DNA of 64,000 nucleotides. Source: Aradus depressus (lineage: Eukaryota > Arthropoda > Insecta > Hemiptera > Aradidae). The notes below the pieces were generated by a model. It worked only from the letters and a program-made list of their open reading frames with translations, was not told where the DNA came from and ran no database searches. The position numbers were made by a program, and so were the translations under genes. The stretch lies in assembly GCA_963662175.1 (NCBI GenBank), contig OY759218.1, forward strand, positions 10,904,001 to 10,968,000. Reading direction: 5' to 3'. Positions 1 through 11,064 of this stretch are shown piece after piece. Each line of letters starts with the position of its first letter. Positions within the stretch are counted from its first letter, which is position 1.

Positions 1-87
1 GACTTCTTTGAATTTGGCAAGCAGCCCTGGGGATTAGGGGGTAAGAAATAGGTAACCTACCAAAATATGCCAAGTTCAAGCCTCACT

Positions 88-190
88 TCACTTCAGGACT
101 CCAGTTTGCTTCAGGACCAGCTCACTTCAGGACTTCAGTTCACTTCAGGACTTCAACTCACTTCAGAACTTCAGTTCACTTCAGAACTTC
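88..190. repeat. Short tandem repeat, unit about 18 bp
   Basis: Imperfect tandem copies built on cacttcaggacttcagtt, with A/G and C/T variants. The repeat keeps a plus-strand frame open from 67 to 396 that is rich in Leu, Gln, Thr and Ser; I read that frame as a by-product, not a gene. Confidence 0.7.
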
Positions 191-639
191 AAATCTTCCA
201 GGGTTTGGCGATATCTCAACACGAGGACGCTGTGCATGCATTGCCACATCTAATCTCAGGATCACTAGACCACAACTGCCAAGATCTGTATATTACAAGT
301 TTTCAATATTCTTTTCCTTACCGTTTTGAAAAATTTGAATTATTATTACAAAAAAATCAAATAAATTGGACGTGGTGGGGTCATTTTTTCTTTTAAATGG
401 TCGATTTGAAAAAATGTACATTAAAAATGCAAAAATGAATTTCTTTTCTCATCCATCTCGGTCAAAGAAAATTTAATTAAATTGTTACATTATAAATAGG
501 TAATTTAAAAGTGGAGCATTAAAAAAAAATTAAATATTTTCCGATTTGGCTCAAACTATGTAGCACGTAGAGGTCGTACTCAATACATTTTTTGTATCAA
601 CTATTTCAGGTAATTTAGAGGGTTGAATTTTAGGTCAAC
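191..639. other. Intergenic AT-rich DNA, nothing recognised
   Basis: No coding remnant, tRNA-like box or inverted terminus was seen on either strand. Confidence 0.5.
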
Positions 640-860
640 AGTGACATATTTCGAGTCTTGACTCAAAAACTCGAATAACTGCCGTTGTAATGAATGTATC
701 AACACAAAATTTTAAATGTGAATTCTTTGTTTTGTGAGTCAACTATTGAATATTGGCGCTAATGGTCGACTGGTTTTGGAGAGGGAGCGGAAACTTATTT
801 GATTAATTCGTTCTGGGGAAGTGCATTGTCGGTGATTCACCGACGACTTATTTTTCATTG
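640..860 (+). repeat. Dispersed repeat family A, copy 1
   Basis: Family A is an unclassified dispersed repeat found at least ten times in this window. Its marks are the module gaatgtatcgacacaaaatt (degenerate here as gaatgtatcaacacaaaatt at about 694), a purine-rich tract, and a terminal block reading ggggaagt, then about 10 bases, then the hairpin cggtgattcaccg followed by acgactt (817-850 here). No protein is encoded. Confidence 0.6.
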
Positions 861-1049
861 ATTTATGATGTTCATGAAATCGTAGCTAACAAAAAACAAG
901 CCCTGCGTATTCAGAACATTTTGGATTCTTTAACAAGAAAACTCAAACGGGGGATGAACTTAAAAAAAATCGTAATCCTGTTTTGCATTTCCCGTCTTTG
1001 TAGCTAACAAATATGACTTGTCATAATGAAAAACAAAATAAATGTAAGA

Positions 1050-1388
1050 GGGCGCCGGTAGCTCAGTGGTTTGCGTGCTTGCTTACTGGATGGGTCCCGA
1101 GCCTGTACGATATCAGGTATGCGTGCTGCCTTACTGGATGGGTCCCGAGCCTGTACGATATCAGGTATGCGTGCTGCCTTACTGGATGGGTCCCGAGCCT
1201 TTCTAAATGTACGATATCAGGTACTCGTTAAAGACCCTTACACTAGGTGAATATATGTAGGTAGGCAATATTTAGGACTCCCCAATAGAGTCGGGCTCAT
1301 ATCCACCAGAGTGACGAAAGAGCACACTGGTAATAGGCAATATAACCTTGTAGTTAAAGCCCGGGCATGAGTCATAATAACTAACTAA
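1050..1388 (+). mobile_element. tRNA-derived SINE, family 1, rearranged copy
   Basis: The 5' end ggcgccggtagctcagtgg (1051) is a tRNA-like start with a Pol III A-box shape. The body (gtacctg..tcgggctcat..ccaccagagtgacgaaagagc..gcccgggcatgagtcataa) matches five other copies in the window. The tail is ctaactaa, a short variable repeat. This copy has lost its B box and carries a 48-bp segment three times (from 1073, 1121 and 1169). The open frame 1013-1231 comes from that triplication. Confidence 0.85.
1073..1204 (+). repeat. 48-bp triplication inside SINE copy
   Basis: Units start at 1073, 1121 and 1169 and read gcgtgctgccttactggatg onward to tcaggtat. The unit joins the tRNA-like head to an internal SINE segment, so it arose after the B-box region was deleted. 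Confidence 0.85.
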
Positions 1389-1884
1389 AAAATTAATTGT
1401 GAATACCTAACATGGAAATGTGCTATTTTTATGCAGCTTCAACGTGCAGGGACTTTTTATTCTAAAAATTGGAATTCGCTCTGAAAAAAAGCTTTGTGCT
1501 TTGAAGGTATCTCATTTAAGAGTTGTTCCAATTACTCAACTGTGGATGCGGTCTCATTGTTTGTCTGACCGAAAACCAGCCAATACTCATGTTTGCTAAA
1601 CTTCTACTCTCATAGTGAGCGACCAAAAAAAAAATATTAAAAAAATTGGAACCACCAAAGTCATGCTGTTTGTAAAAGATAGGCAGGGGGATGGAAATGC
1701 TTGCATCCCGCGGTTCTGGACCCCATACTGTGAAAGAAACAAGCTCAGGGTATATTTCCGTTGTAAACAATGAAATTTTGTTAAAATGTGAATACAGTTT
1801 AATCAAATGTACCCAAACATTCTGTTGTTATCAGCTTAAATATTCGTGAGTTTTTCTTTTTTATGTATAGCCTACTTTACGCTA
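1389..1884. other. No recognisable feature
   Basis: A minus-strand frame (1516-1806) exists, but it resembles no family and has no supporting context. I see nothing else. Confidence 0.5.
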
Positions 1885-2100
1885 AACGGAGTATAGGGGA
1901 AGTTATGTAATCGGTCAGAAATTTGATGCAAAATGTTCAATGGAATTTCATGTTTTTTGACACCCTGATTCCAAAAATGAAAAAAAAAACAATCTCTCTG
2001 AGTATGAGTTAACACGAATTTCTTCCGATGTAATGAATGTATCGACACGAAATTACATATGGGTATCCAGAACCCTCTAAGGACTACAGTTTTCACAGTT
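1885..2100 (+). repeat. Dispersed repeat family A, copy 2
   Basis: It starts with the family A leader gtataggggaagttatgtaa followed by tcggtcagaaatt. It then carries accctgattccaaaaatga and the internal module aatgaatgtatcgacacgaaa, and ends in the ccagaaccctctaaggac block. Confidence 0.65.
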
Positions 2101-2142
2101 TTTCGTAAAAATCTGATTATCTATTGGTCTTCGAGAAAATGT

Positions 2143-2187
2143 GTCTATATATATATATATATATACATATATATATAATATATATTA
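2143..2187. repeat. AT dinucleotide microsatellite
   Basis: An interrupted (AT)n run. The next 500 bp is AT-rich with a direct repeat of aaacagtRgRgttatgaata at about 2463 and 2522, and nothing else recognisable. Confidence 0.8.
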
Positions 2188-2877
2188 CAATAAATAACGA
2201 GTATCTGATCCCGGGAATGAGTAATTAACTACAACAATGCCAATTTGAAATGAGTGAGAGGTAGGAGCGGGCGGATCTGTAAAAATGTGGTTGGTATAAG
2301 AAAGTTCTGTTACGGCCAGGTATTTTTTATTGTAACTGATTGTAATAAAAAAAATAAACAAAAAAAACCCCTAATAGTAAACATAAAAAATATATAATTG
2401 ATATATTGTTTTATTCATAATTTCACTTACAGAAATTACCCAACTTATTGACGAAATAACAAAACAGTAGAGTTATGAATAAAATAGAATTGGGAATAGA
2501 ATAGAATTCATAAAATAACAAAACAGTGGGGTTATGAATAGAATAGAATATTGTTCGGGTTGAAGCCTGGAATCCAGGTAGAGCCACTTAGAGAATAAAC
2601 TTAGAAGTAACATCGGGGTTTAATAAGTAAAGTGGAAAGTTTTAATCGAGAGAGGGTTTGTTACCAAAGCCACAAGTTATAATTTTCATGAATGTATAAA
2701 AATCTTTTCTCTTCAAAATCTATTGTAGGTACATGAGAACTGAAGAGAACAAAAGGAGGCAAGTCGTTGCAACATTTCTGAACGAATTGATGCCTTCAAA
2801 TATGCATACATTCCAAATATAGCCGCTAGGAAGGAGAGATCAGGATTGTGGTCGAATAAAACAAACTTGTTCAATTT

Positions 2878-2918
2878 CTGCCAACCTTTCGGCACTGAGT
2901 GTACCTTCTTCAGGGCCT
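2878..2918 (-). ncRNA. Degenerate hammerhead-ribozyme-like motif
   Basis: On the minus strand: gcc, then CTGAAGA, one extra A, helix II GGTAC/GTGCC with loop actca, GAAA, then GGTT and GGC. Helix I can pair gcc with ggc. Helix III is no longer self-complementary, so this copy is probably inactive. Confidence 0.45.
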
Positions 2919-3470
2919 GTATTAACATCTATAGGTACATTATCAGTAAGGTTACTTATATAAGATACAATTACGTAAAACTAAATGTGACTAAACCAAT
3001 ATAATAATATTCAAATTATTTGCAACAAAACAAACTAAAATATTATATCTAAACACAAACAAGTATAACAACTTCTAAGTTGTTATTTCAAAAAAGAAGT
3101 TTGTTTTATTTATTTAAACAACTACCTATAACATGAAGTGAGAGTATATACATAATTTCATACTTTAACCATATTGATATATGTTTGTTTTATTTTAAAT
3201 TGTGTGAAAATTATATTCATGATGTTGGTTCGTTTAGGAGATTTACTTTATGTGTGACATCATATTTTGTTTTGTTTAAATATTATGTATATATTTTTTT
3301 TAAACCTCTGTTGGCTCAGGATGTTGCTTTTGTTTAGATATATTATATTATTTGTTTTTGTTTAATTATTTTTAAATTTTGACTCATAATATTCGATTTT
3401 ATTCGGTTATATATCTAAACACAAAATATAATATTTTAGTTTGTTTTGTTGTAAATAATTTAAATATTAA

Positions 3471-3829
3471 TTGACGGGGTTAGAATCAAAGTGGTCCAAG
3501 TGACATTTTTAAAACCTTGAAGAAACCGGGCATTAAGTTCTTAACTGATTTAAAATATCTATAATTTATCGAAATCGGAAATATTTTGTCTTCTGCTTTT
3601 ATGGTGAATGTTCCTGTTAGCCAACCATAAAATCAAGTAAAAATCTTAATTTAAAGGTCACTATAGATATGTTTAAGTTACTTGTTAATGTCACCAAAAT
3701 GGAATAAGTGATTTGCCACTAGATCTCAGCACTGGCTAGGATTTCACTTGTAAAACTTTTTTCCTGAACAGAACTATCATTTTTGTACGATCATTTATGC
3801 ACGAAAAATTTTGATTCTAACCCCGTCAA
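3471..3829. mobile_element. MITE with perfect 20-bp terminal inverted repeats
   Basis: The left end TTGACGGGGTTAGAATCAAA (3471-3490) is matched exactly in reverse complement at 3810-3829. The 359-bp element has no coding content. It interrupts one arm of the surrounding inverted repeat: the flanks, roughly aatatta on the left and ttgttggtttagtcac on the right, rejoin to match the partner arm near 2985. The superfamily is not clear and the target duplication is short and ambiguous. Confidence 0.85.
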
Positions 3830-3915
3830 TTTGTTGGTTTAGTCACATTTAGTTTTAGTGTCTTATCATTATTCAAATCTAGCATATATAACTCGTTACT
3901 AATGTATGTCAATTC

Positions 3916-3956
3916 AGGCCCAGAAGAAGGCACACTCAGTGCCGAAAGATTGGCAG
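3916..3956 (+). ncRNA. Degenerate hammerhead-ribozyme-like motif
   Basis: Partner of the motif at 2878-2918. The core is CAGAAGA instead of CTGAAGA. Helix II GGCAC/GTGCC is well paired, followed by GAAA, GATT and GGC. The U4-to-A change in the core predicts loss of cleavage. Confidence 0.4.
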
Positions 3957-4194
3957 AAATTTTACAAGTTTTTTTTTATATCGACCAGAAGACTGATATC
4001 TCATCCTTCCTATTACATCCTTGGTTAATCCTTCCCTAATTGATAGCATCCTATTACACCAGTTGCTCCATTTAATATTGTTTTTAATAAATGAGAAAAC
4101 TATAATAACACGAAGTTTGATTATTCGTATTACTACCCCAGCTGTATGCAGGGAAAGGGGAAGTTAAATTATAGGTCAGATATTCCATGTTGAG

Positions 4195-4778
4195 TGGACA
4201 TGACTTCTGCTAAGACTATTAGACAAAAGATCCAAACTAACTTTGACAACAAAACGACTTATATACAACGCAATACTCAAACCTATGTAGACTTACGGAC
4301 TTGAACTCTGGGGTTCTGCCAAGGCTTCCAATCTCCAGCGCATCCAATCCCTTCAATCCAAAATCCTTCGTACAATAGCCAATGCTCCTTACTACGTCTG
4401 CAACAAAACCCTTCACACTGACCTTAACGTACCTTTCATCACTGAAGTCGCTAAATCCAAATACAAAAAATTATTTTCCCTTCTTAGTTCCCACAATAAT
4501 CCTCTAGTCCGTGCCCTCCATTCTGCCATACTTCCCCAACGACGGCTTAAGCGTCAATGGCCTAGAGACCTCCTGAGCAGAAGCAGTGACAGTGACAGTG
4601 ATTAGCTATAAAGGAGAAAAAAACAAAAAAACAGTGACTAGGGAGTGTCACCACTGGGTGATTTCTCCCCTCTTGACATAGCCATTACCCCTATATTAGC
4701 ACATTTGCTTGTTGTATTTATTTGTATACAGTTGTAAATAGCTATTTGTAAATTTAAAAAAAAAAAAAAAAAAAAGAG
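4195..4778 (+). pseudogene. Jockey-like LINE, 5'-truncated C-terminal end of ORF2 with poly-A
   Basis: The plus-strand frame at about 4255-4605 reads RLIYNAILKPM, stop, TYGLELWGSAKASNLQRI and so on. This matches the segment after the reverse transcriptase in Jockey-clade ORF2 (consensus of the type LKPIWTYGIQLWGTAS). The stop (TAG) replaces the conserved Trp codon. The frame ends with RRLKRQWPRDLL and a Ser/Asp-rich tail at about 4605. A 3' UTR and an A-run at 4757-4778 follow, as expected for a target-primed insertion truncated at its 5' end. A second copy lies at 21,640-22,230 on the minus strand and keeps the Trp. Confidence 0.85.
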
Positions 4779-4784
4779 AACATG

Positions 4785-5165
4785 ATAACGCCCGTTAGAA
4801 TAAATACATCAACAGAAAATTGTGCATATGTGTTAGAAAGATGTTGTGGGACGAAATTTCTCATAGAAATAAAATATGTCTTCCATGAATGAACCACTGA
4901 AAACCGGTTCTGGTATAAAAAAAAAAAAAAAAAAAGTAGGGAGAAGACAACGTCTTTTACTTACTTATATGTGAAAATTGTGTGTATGGATCCGGAACCC
5001 CATAAAAACAACCTATCGAAAGGAAGGGGGGACACCTTAAAACCTGTTTTGAATTTGGATCCAGAACCTCATAAGAATGGCGTATTGAATTTGAGCCAAA
5101 TCGAGTCGAAGGGGAGGGAAATCAATAGCCGGTGACTCACCGATGACGTACGTACACAGAGAAAT
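4785..5165 (+). repeat. Dispersed repeat family A, copy 3
   Basis: A degenerate copy. It has aataaatacatcaacagaaa, two ccggaacc/ccagaacc-cataa blocks (about 4990 and 5060) and the terminal hairpin block ccggtgactcaccgatgac at about 5131. Confidence 0.55.
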
Positions 5166-5794
5166 GTGAACGCATTGAATAATACTTTTTTGGAAAAATT
5201 GCCATAATATTTTTTCTTCAAGGGGATGAAAAGTTTCGAATGTCTCGCGCCGTCTTCTAGCTCAAAGCTAAGATTTAAACATCCGAAAGCTATCAAGCTT
5301 TTCTTGTTTATTTTGTAAAATCGTATATTTTTCCCGAATCCTTGGGCCTGAGAGTTTTAAAATGAGGTAACGTGCCCGCCCCGTGGCTCACATCTTGAAA
5401 ATATGGTCTTATTTTATTGCTTTAATATTCTTAAAAGCGAAACTGAAGCAGCATTATAGGCTTTAGATAAGTAAGTGGGGGAAGCTGACATTCACTTCCG
5501 TAACGCATTTTCGTGACATGGCTCGCCTCATTCCACCTCCACCTGGACTCCCGTTGAAGATGACTCCACGGATATGGAAGGAAAATATATTTTTGCTCGG
5601 CATACTTTTAAAGGTAGACTGAAATCATACAGAAACCTGTGTCATTTCGCGACGAGCTGGCTAATGCTTGCTCAGATGTATAAGTAATGGCAACTCCGGA
5701 TGTAGAAAGCAATCCTTTCCAGTGTCAAAACCTACTCCATTATTTCACATCTTCTCTCTCTAAATTTTGCTCTGTGATGACAATAAAAAAAAAA
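5166..5794. other. No recognisable feature
   Basis: The minus-strand frame at 5069-5296 has no family resemblance. No repeat boundary or coding remnant was found. Confidence 0.45.
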
Positions 5795-6128
5795 TAGTCG
5801 TAAGTGAATCACCGACTATGAACTTCCCCAGAACGAATTAATGAATTAACTTGTTGCTCCTTCTCATGAAATTAGTTTACCGTTTGCGCTAATATTCAAT
5901 AGTTAACCTACATAGGGGCCCTAAATCCTCATACTAAATTTTGTGCCAATAAATTCAATTCATCGGCAGCTTTTAGGATTTTGGAATTGAGCCCCCTCCC
6001 CTGAACACCCCCTCCCCCTGTCCTTCTGTCTACTCCGCTGAAAATCGATAGGTGTCGTCCTAATCTGGAGGTAGGAAAACATTTATGGCCTATTACATAA
6101 CTTCCCCTATACTTCGAGAAGTAACAAA
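5795..6128 (-). repeat. Dispersed repeat family A, copy 4 (minus)
   Basis: It reads from the reverse of the terminal block (gtgaatcaccgac, then aacttccccagaacgaatta) at 5800 to the reverse of the leader (cataacttcccctatactt at about 6098). It is therefore close to a full-length unit of about 330 bp and gives the best view of the family's extent. Confidence 0.65.
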
Positions 6129-7301
6129 TCGATTGATAGAATTTTCATGAAATTTCACAAGTAAAATAATTATAAGCCCGGTCTCGCCCAAACACAAAAT
6201 AAATGCTATTTGAACTACAAGATCGTTACTAACCTGTTTAAAGTTAATAGGCTGACTCCCAAGTAACCAGCTTTAATTTACTAAAATGCAATTTTAATAT
6301 AATTTTGTTTTCAAATATTCACCGTCATTGTTGGGTGATATGAGCATCTGACCTCAACTTAAAATGTTCCGTATTTTTACCGTCAAAATTTGTTTAAACA
6401 ATTTCAGTGAATTGTCTAATGATATGTTTTTGCTCAAACGTCTTCCGTTTTAGCGAAAAATATACAACAATTGCCAAACTACTGAATATCGAACTGTCAA
6501 AAATGTGTGCCAACTAAAACGAATATATAAACATAGCTTGTCCAAGTGAATTGGCACAATTCTGCATGCGCTAGTTGGATTAAGCAAAATGCCTGAGCGC
6601 GTAAAAACAGCTTAAGATCTAGAAAAAGGAGCAAACTATAGAATGCTCGTCTATCTACAGCGTTTAACAAAAATAAAACATTAAAAATAGAGGTAATGTT
6701 ATAACAATAATCAGTACCTTAAACCAGAACAGAAAAGAGTAGAAAATCCTTGACTGAAGAGAAATTTGAGTTACACGCTGGTGACAAATTGTGGGACTGG
6801 AGTAATTATAACAGAATCTAACCTCCCGGGAAAAGTTGCCTTCTCTTTGATAAATGGGGCTTTAATGTGATTGAATAAATAACTCTGAGAGATGTTTGTA
6901 GGCTAGCAACAATTATATTTATATGATACTGAAAACATACATGAAATATGGAATTTGGAAGAAGCTAAATAAGGGGGAGAAGACAGATGTATAGGACTGA
7001 CTGTTAGCCTGATTACCGCGATATGTAGGGATCATCTTACTGTATATCTACTACAATGTTAGCGATCAATCCAGAGACGCTAGCCACAGTACCATCCAAG
7101 ATCCATCTAGCGATACCATTACTTGGAGACTTTATCAAATTGGAGTGACAGTTTTGGTGAATAAAGGATAATTGGCTTCAAAAACATTAATAATTTCATA
7201 AATACACATTTGTGGGGTATTAACCAAGAGCAGGGGTAAATAACTATTTATAAATATCCTACCCACTGGGTGTTATCCGGGCCAAATTTAGCGTTCAAAT
7301 A
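6129..7301. other. Gene-free stretch
   Basis: AT-rich. A possible TATA-type stretch (gaatatataaacatagc, about 6521) lies ahead of a very short open frame. No transposase, reverse transcriptase or repeat terminus was recognised. Confidence 0.4.
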
Positions 7302-7309
7302 TCAAACTA

Positions 7310-7745
7310 ATTGTGGTTCGAAACCCTCGACCCCCAAGATGCTTTGAGACGTGATAAAGAAACTGTTTGTGTTTGTCGCTAGTGGGTGAACTATAAACCC
7401 AGTGGTTATTGGTTCGAAAGCTTTGACCCTGGTCCAAGAATGATTTGAGGCGTGGCGTGTTAAGACACTGTTTGTGTTTGTCGCTAGTGGGTGAACTATA
7501 AGCCCAGTGGTTATTGGTTCGAAACCTTCGACCCTGGTCCAAGAATGATTTGAGGCGCGGCGTGTTAAGACACTGTTTGTGTTTGTCGCTAGTGGGTGAA
7601 CTATAGCCCGGTGGTTATTGGTTCGAAACCTTTGACCCTGGTCCAAGAATGATTTGAGGCGTGGTGTGTTAAGACACTGTTTGTGTTTGTCGCTAGTGGG
7701 TGAAATATAAGCCCGGTGGTTATTGGTTCGAAACCCTCGACCCAT
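7310..7745 (+). repeat. 105-bp tandem repeat carrying a Pol III B-box-like motif
   Basis: About four units with period 104-105 bp: gtttgtcgctagtgggtgaa starts at 7371, 7476, 7581 and 7685. Each full unit contains ggttcgaaacc, a perfect match to the tRNA T-arm/B-box consensus, preceded by agcccRgtggtta, which resembles an A box but is too close for a normal tRNA. The long minus-strand frame 7302-7940 (35-residue periodicity) is a by-product of the unit length. Confidence 0.8.
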
Positions 7746-9218
7746 GTCCAAGTCTCCACCTAATTTGAAGGTAAACTCAGCCATGGAGTGAGAGCTGAGG
7801 TGAGTTATTGTTGGAAGAGCCTCTGCCCCTGTTTGTTGTTGACTCCGCATATCAAACCAAGACCAGCCTTCATTTAGCCTCCCTTCCCTATTACATATTA
7901 AGAGTATTTGGTTGGGTTTTCCTCCAGATTCTGTATACATGTTGAATGATGCAACGCGCCCCCGCCACTCACTACATTAGCCTCCGACCAGGGATTTATT
8001 AATAAACCAAGTTCCTTTTATTTGAACTTGGGTTCCCGGAATTTGCCTCGTCTTTCACAGTCATAACCGCAGGAAACAGAATTAATAAATAATCCCTTAT
8101 TTATTGGTATTATCAATTTACAATTATTTACAAATTTGATTATCAATTTTTATGTAAAACACAATATTTCTAAAGAATTCGCTGCAAATAGTATAAATAA
8201 ATAAAAATAATGAATATAATTGTCCTCAAAAATTCTACTCTCGTATATAATAAATATAAAATGTATCAATATTAGAAAATAAGACATTTTTGAAACCAGA
8301 CCCATTACTGGGTATTGTACTCTCCCGAGGTTTGCCACCAGTCCTTGCAGATCCAGCCCTGTCCCGTCTGGCCACCAGACAATCCGCTCATCTCTTCTTC
8401 TGTCGACACACAATCCTCTTCCTCCAGCTCGGCTCCCAGTCTGACCCTTTCCTGGTCTATCTATCTCCCGTCCTACGTCTTCCCAAAGTGGACCCACCCG
8501 ATGTTCGCCACCAGTCCACAATCCTCTTTCACTCTGACCCTCTCGGAGTCCATCTTCTGTTCTCCGTCCTCCAGAGATGATTATAACGGCTTTAGAATGA
8601 TCAGCTCATTATATTATCAACTCACTCCATTGTGCGTCACTTCCGTTGTACGTTCGTCACAAACGAAATAACAGTTCGGGTTTCGTGAGGCACAACTATT
8701 TAAAAGAAGTTTCACTTCAATATAATAACATTAAATTATTATATACATGATACAATATAAATTTTTATTAACGTTATAACTAATTTACATATCGTAAGGT
8801 GCTAAGATGAACCAACTCTCTCTTTGTAGTTCTCTTGACATTATTATGAAACAATTACATAACTACACAATTTATTAGTTATATAACTTAACACAGAAAA
8901 TATAATATCACCTCTTAATTATGGAAACCCTTTCAATACTTGTAGGTTTTCCAAGAAAACATATTTTACCAATTTGATTCGTTTACCAGCCTGGATTAGG
9001 GAAAGAATATCTCAATATTTTTTATCAAAAAATATCATGTCATCACATCGATACACAATAATATCGGGACGCAAAGTATCAATATATTGATTGTTATATT
9101 TTTTAAATATATTATCGATGAAAGATTTAAACATATAGAAGTACAAATAATGTTTTATTTATTTCATGAATATAATGTTTTATATCCATTGTTGGGTTGT
9201 GTATGGTGATTTTCAAGT
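7746..9218. other. Gene-free stretch with a GC-richer block
   Basis: 7746-7945 continues out of the tandem repeat and may be the body of a tRNA-derived SINE. 8290-8580 is C-rich and open in several frames on both strands, but matches nothing I recognise. From 8690 onward the DNA is strongly AT-rich and featureless. Confidence 0.4.
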
Positions 9219-9226
9219 ATATATAT

Positions 9227-9302
<76 letters not shown>
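9219..9302. repeat. AT microsatellite at the left edge of the LTR element
   Basis: A long (AT)n run with aa interruptions. A shorter (AT)n run follows the right LTR at 16,722-16,743. The retrotransposon therefore probably inserted within a microsatellite, and its target duplication cannot be resolved. Confidence 0.85.
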
Positions 9303-9305
<3 letters not shown>

Positions 9306-10635
9306 AGCATGTCTACCCTATAGATAATGCTCAGAACTGGCGATGTCTACGAGAGGATCGCGATCGCTAGGAGCAAAGTATGGGTTGTGGGGTATCAAAT
9401 TAAAGAGGATTGCATTTGGAAGAGCATGCTCGGAACCAGCGATGCTTGCGAGAGAATCGCGATCGCTGGGAGCGAAAATAAAGAATAATAGAGACACAAT
9501 GGAAAGGAAGCCAAGATAATTGTCTACATCCGGTGTATAAGGAATAAGCAGTAAAGGTTTTTTTTCTTACTCCAGGTTTTCACACAACTAGAGGCAGATG
9601 TTAATTGGTAATATGCGATTGGCTGGAAATAAAATGGGCGGAGTCCGACGACGAATCAAGTCTCGAGAACTGTCCCCTACCACGGTCGGATATCGGAAGC
9701 CACTCCCCGTTTTACTCAGTCTTCACTCATGTCTTGGTGGATCACCACGTTCCTTTCTTTGTAAAGTTTAGTTTGAATATGTGAAATTAACTGTCTTCAC
9801 TCATGTCTTGGTGGATCACCACGTTCCTTTCTTTGTAAAGTTTAGTTTGAATATGTGAAATTATCTTTCTTCGTTCATGTTTTGGGTGATCACCACGTAT
9901 CTTTTCTATAAGTAATATCAGTTAGAATATGTGAAATTAACTTTCTTTGCTCATGTCTTGGTGGATCACCACGTATCTTTTCTATAAGTAAAGTTTAGTT
10001 TGAATATGTGAAATTACTAACAGTCTTCGTTCATGTCTTGGGTGATCACCACGTATCTTTTCTATAAGTAATATCAGTTTGAATATGTGAATTAGTCGTA
10101 GAGACACACTTTGATTTTGGACGGTGCAAAGTCAGTGGGGGTGTAACTTCTGGTGTGCCCTCGAAACTACGCAGATCTTCAGGGACTATGTGAATAGACG
10201 ATTTCTACGAGAAGTCCAGAAAGGGTGATCACGCCGTCATTCGCCATGGATATCGTATCGAGGTACCTCGTAATTAAGTTATAATTCAGTCCTTCAGACA
10301 CACGGCCAAATTATATATATTCAATTGTTGTTTTGTAAATATGTTCTTATTAAAATAAATATGTTAAAGTTATAGGTTTGATTCATTTCATTCCCCCCCA
10401 CTCATGCTTCTTCTGGTTGACAACAGTAATTAATTATTGTTAATTACTGATGTCAACTAACCGTTAGGAACTTGTAACCGTTCTTCCCGTGGGAGTGCTT
10501 TCAGCTATTCAGGCATTGTTTAATTAAAGTCGCGATTTAAATAATTTTCAATTTTAATAATTTTTCGATCTCAATTTTATTTATTTTATTAATTACGTGA
10601 TTTGCACTCACACAGGGAGGGAAATGGTTATTAAT
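9303..10635 (+). repeat. 5' LTR (1,333 bp)
   Basis: It begins tgtagcatgtctaccc and ends ggttattaat just before the primer-binding site. It contains paired blocks rich in gcgatcgc near 9358 and 9460, five 75-bp tandem repeats, and a probable AATAAA polyadenylation signal at about 10,354-10,359. Confidence 0.93.
9717..10092 (+). promoter_or_regulatory. Five ~75-bp tandem repeats in the LTR, candidate U3 enhancer array
   Basis: Each unit contains ttcatgtcttgg or a variant, then gatcaccacgt, then a gaatatgtgaaatta end. The spacing is 74-77 bp. The same array is present in the right LTR. Tandem arrays in U3 often act as enhancers; that role is an inference here. Confidence 0.65.
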
Positions 10636-10653
10636 TGGCGCCCGAACAGGGAC
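10636..10653 (+). promoter_or_regulatory. Primer-binding site, tRNA-Lys type
   Basis: tggcgcccgaacagggac starts immediately after the LTR. From knowledge of retroviral primers, this 18-mer is the complement of the 3' end of tRNA-Lys(UUU), CCA included, the same site used by lentiviruses and reported for some Gypsy elements. Confidence 0.93.
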
Positions 10654-11064
10654 TTGATTTGTTTATTAATTATGCCAATTAGTATAATTAATGAACCCCA
10701 CTAATCGGTCCCTTATTAATTAATTAATTTTTTTAATTAAAAAATTTTTTTTTTTTGCTTTTTAACGTAAATTCCAGCCTATTGGGCTAAAATGTTATAT
10801 TTTCACTTAAAGTCGGTATTTAGAATCAAAACTGAAGAAGGATGGGTGAGGGTAGGGACAATGAATGACATCATTTATTGAAATAATTTTATTTTTTTTT
10901 GTTTTTGATTTTTTTTTTTTATGTAGATTTAGTAGGCATTTATTTTACATATTATAACTATTGTTGTATTGTGATGCCATCTGACAGGTCACCATAGAAA
11001 TTAGGTTAGCACCAGACCTCCCGTATAATTCATTTAATTGTTTTGATATATATTTCTTATCAGA
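10654..11064. other. 5' untranslated leader of the LTR element
   Basis: T-rich, with long T runs (10,741-10,756 and 10,890-10,920), and no coding content. A packaging signal would be expected here but cannot be identified by eye. Confidence 0.6.

Larger units (their letters stand above)
2711..4010. repeat. Inverted pair of degenerate hammerhead-type (PLE-like) repeats
   Basis: The segment near 2740-2940 reappears in reverse complement at about 3880-4010 (shared ends include tcagggcctg against caggcccaga, and the cactcagtgcc block). The DNA between them is itself inverted: about 2960-3055 matches about 3405-3470 in reverse complement, and the pairing resumes after 3830 once a MITE is removed. 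The design is the same as the better preserved palindromic ribozyme units further right, but older. No coding sequence remains. Confidence 0.55.

Noticed and set aside
7302..7940. 212-codon minus-strand frame
   Set aside because: It is the 105-bp tandem repeat read in phase, with a 35-residue periodicity; no family resemblance.
8150..8671. Overlapping frames on both strands in a GC-richer block
   Set aside because: Neither strand gives a recognisable domain, and openness on both strands suggests composition, not coding.
10636..10653. Lentivirus-like provirus because of the tRNA-Lys primer site
   Set aside because: The primer site alone is not diagnostic. The gag and integrase tail fit a Gypsy-type retrotransposon, and no env or lentiviral genes are present.
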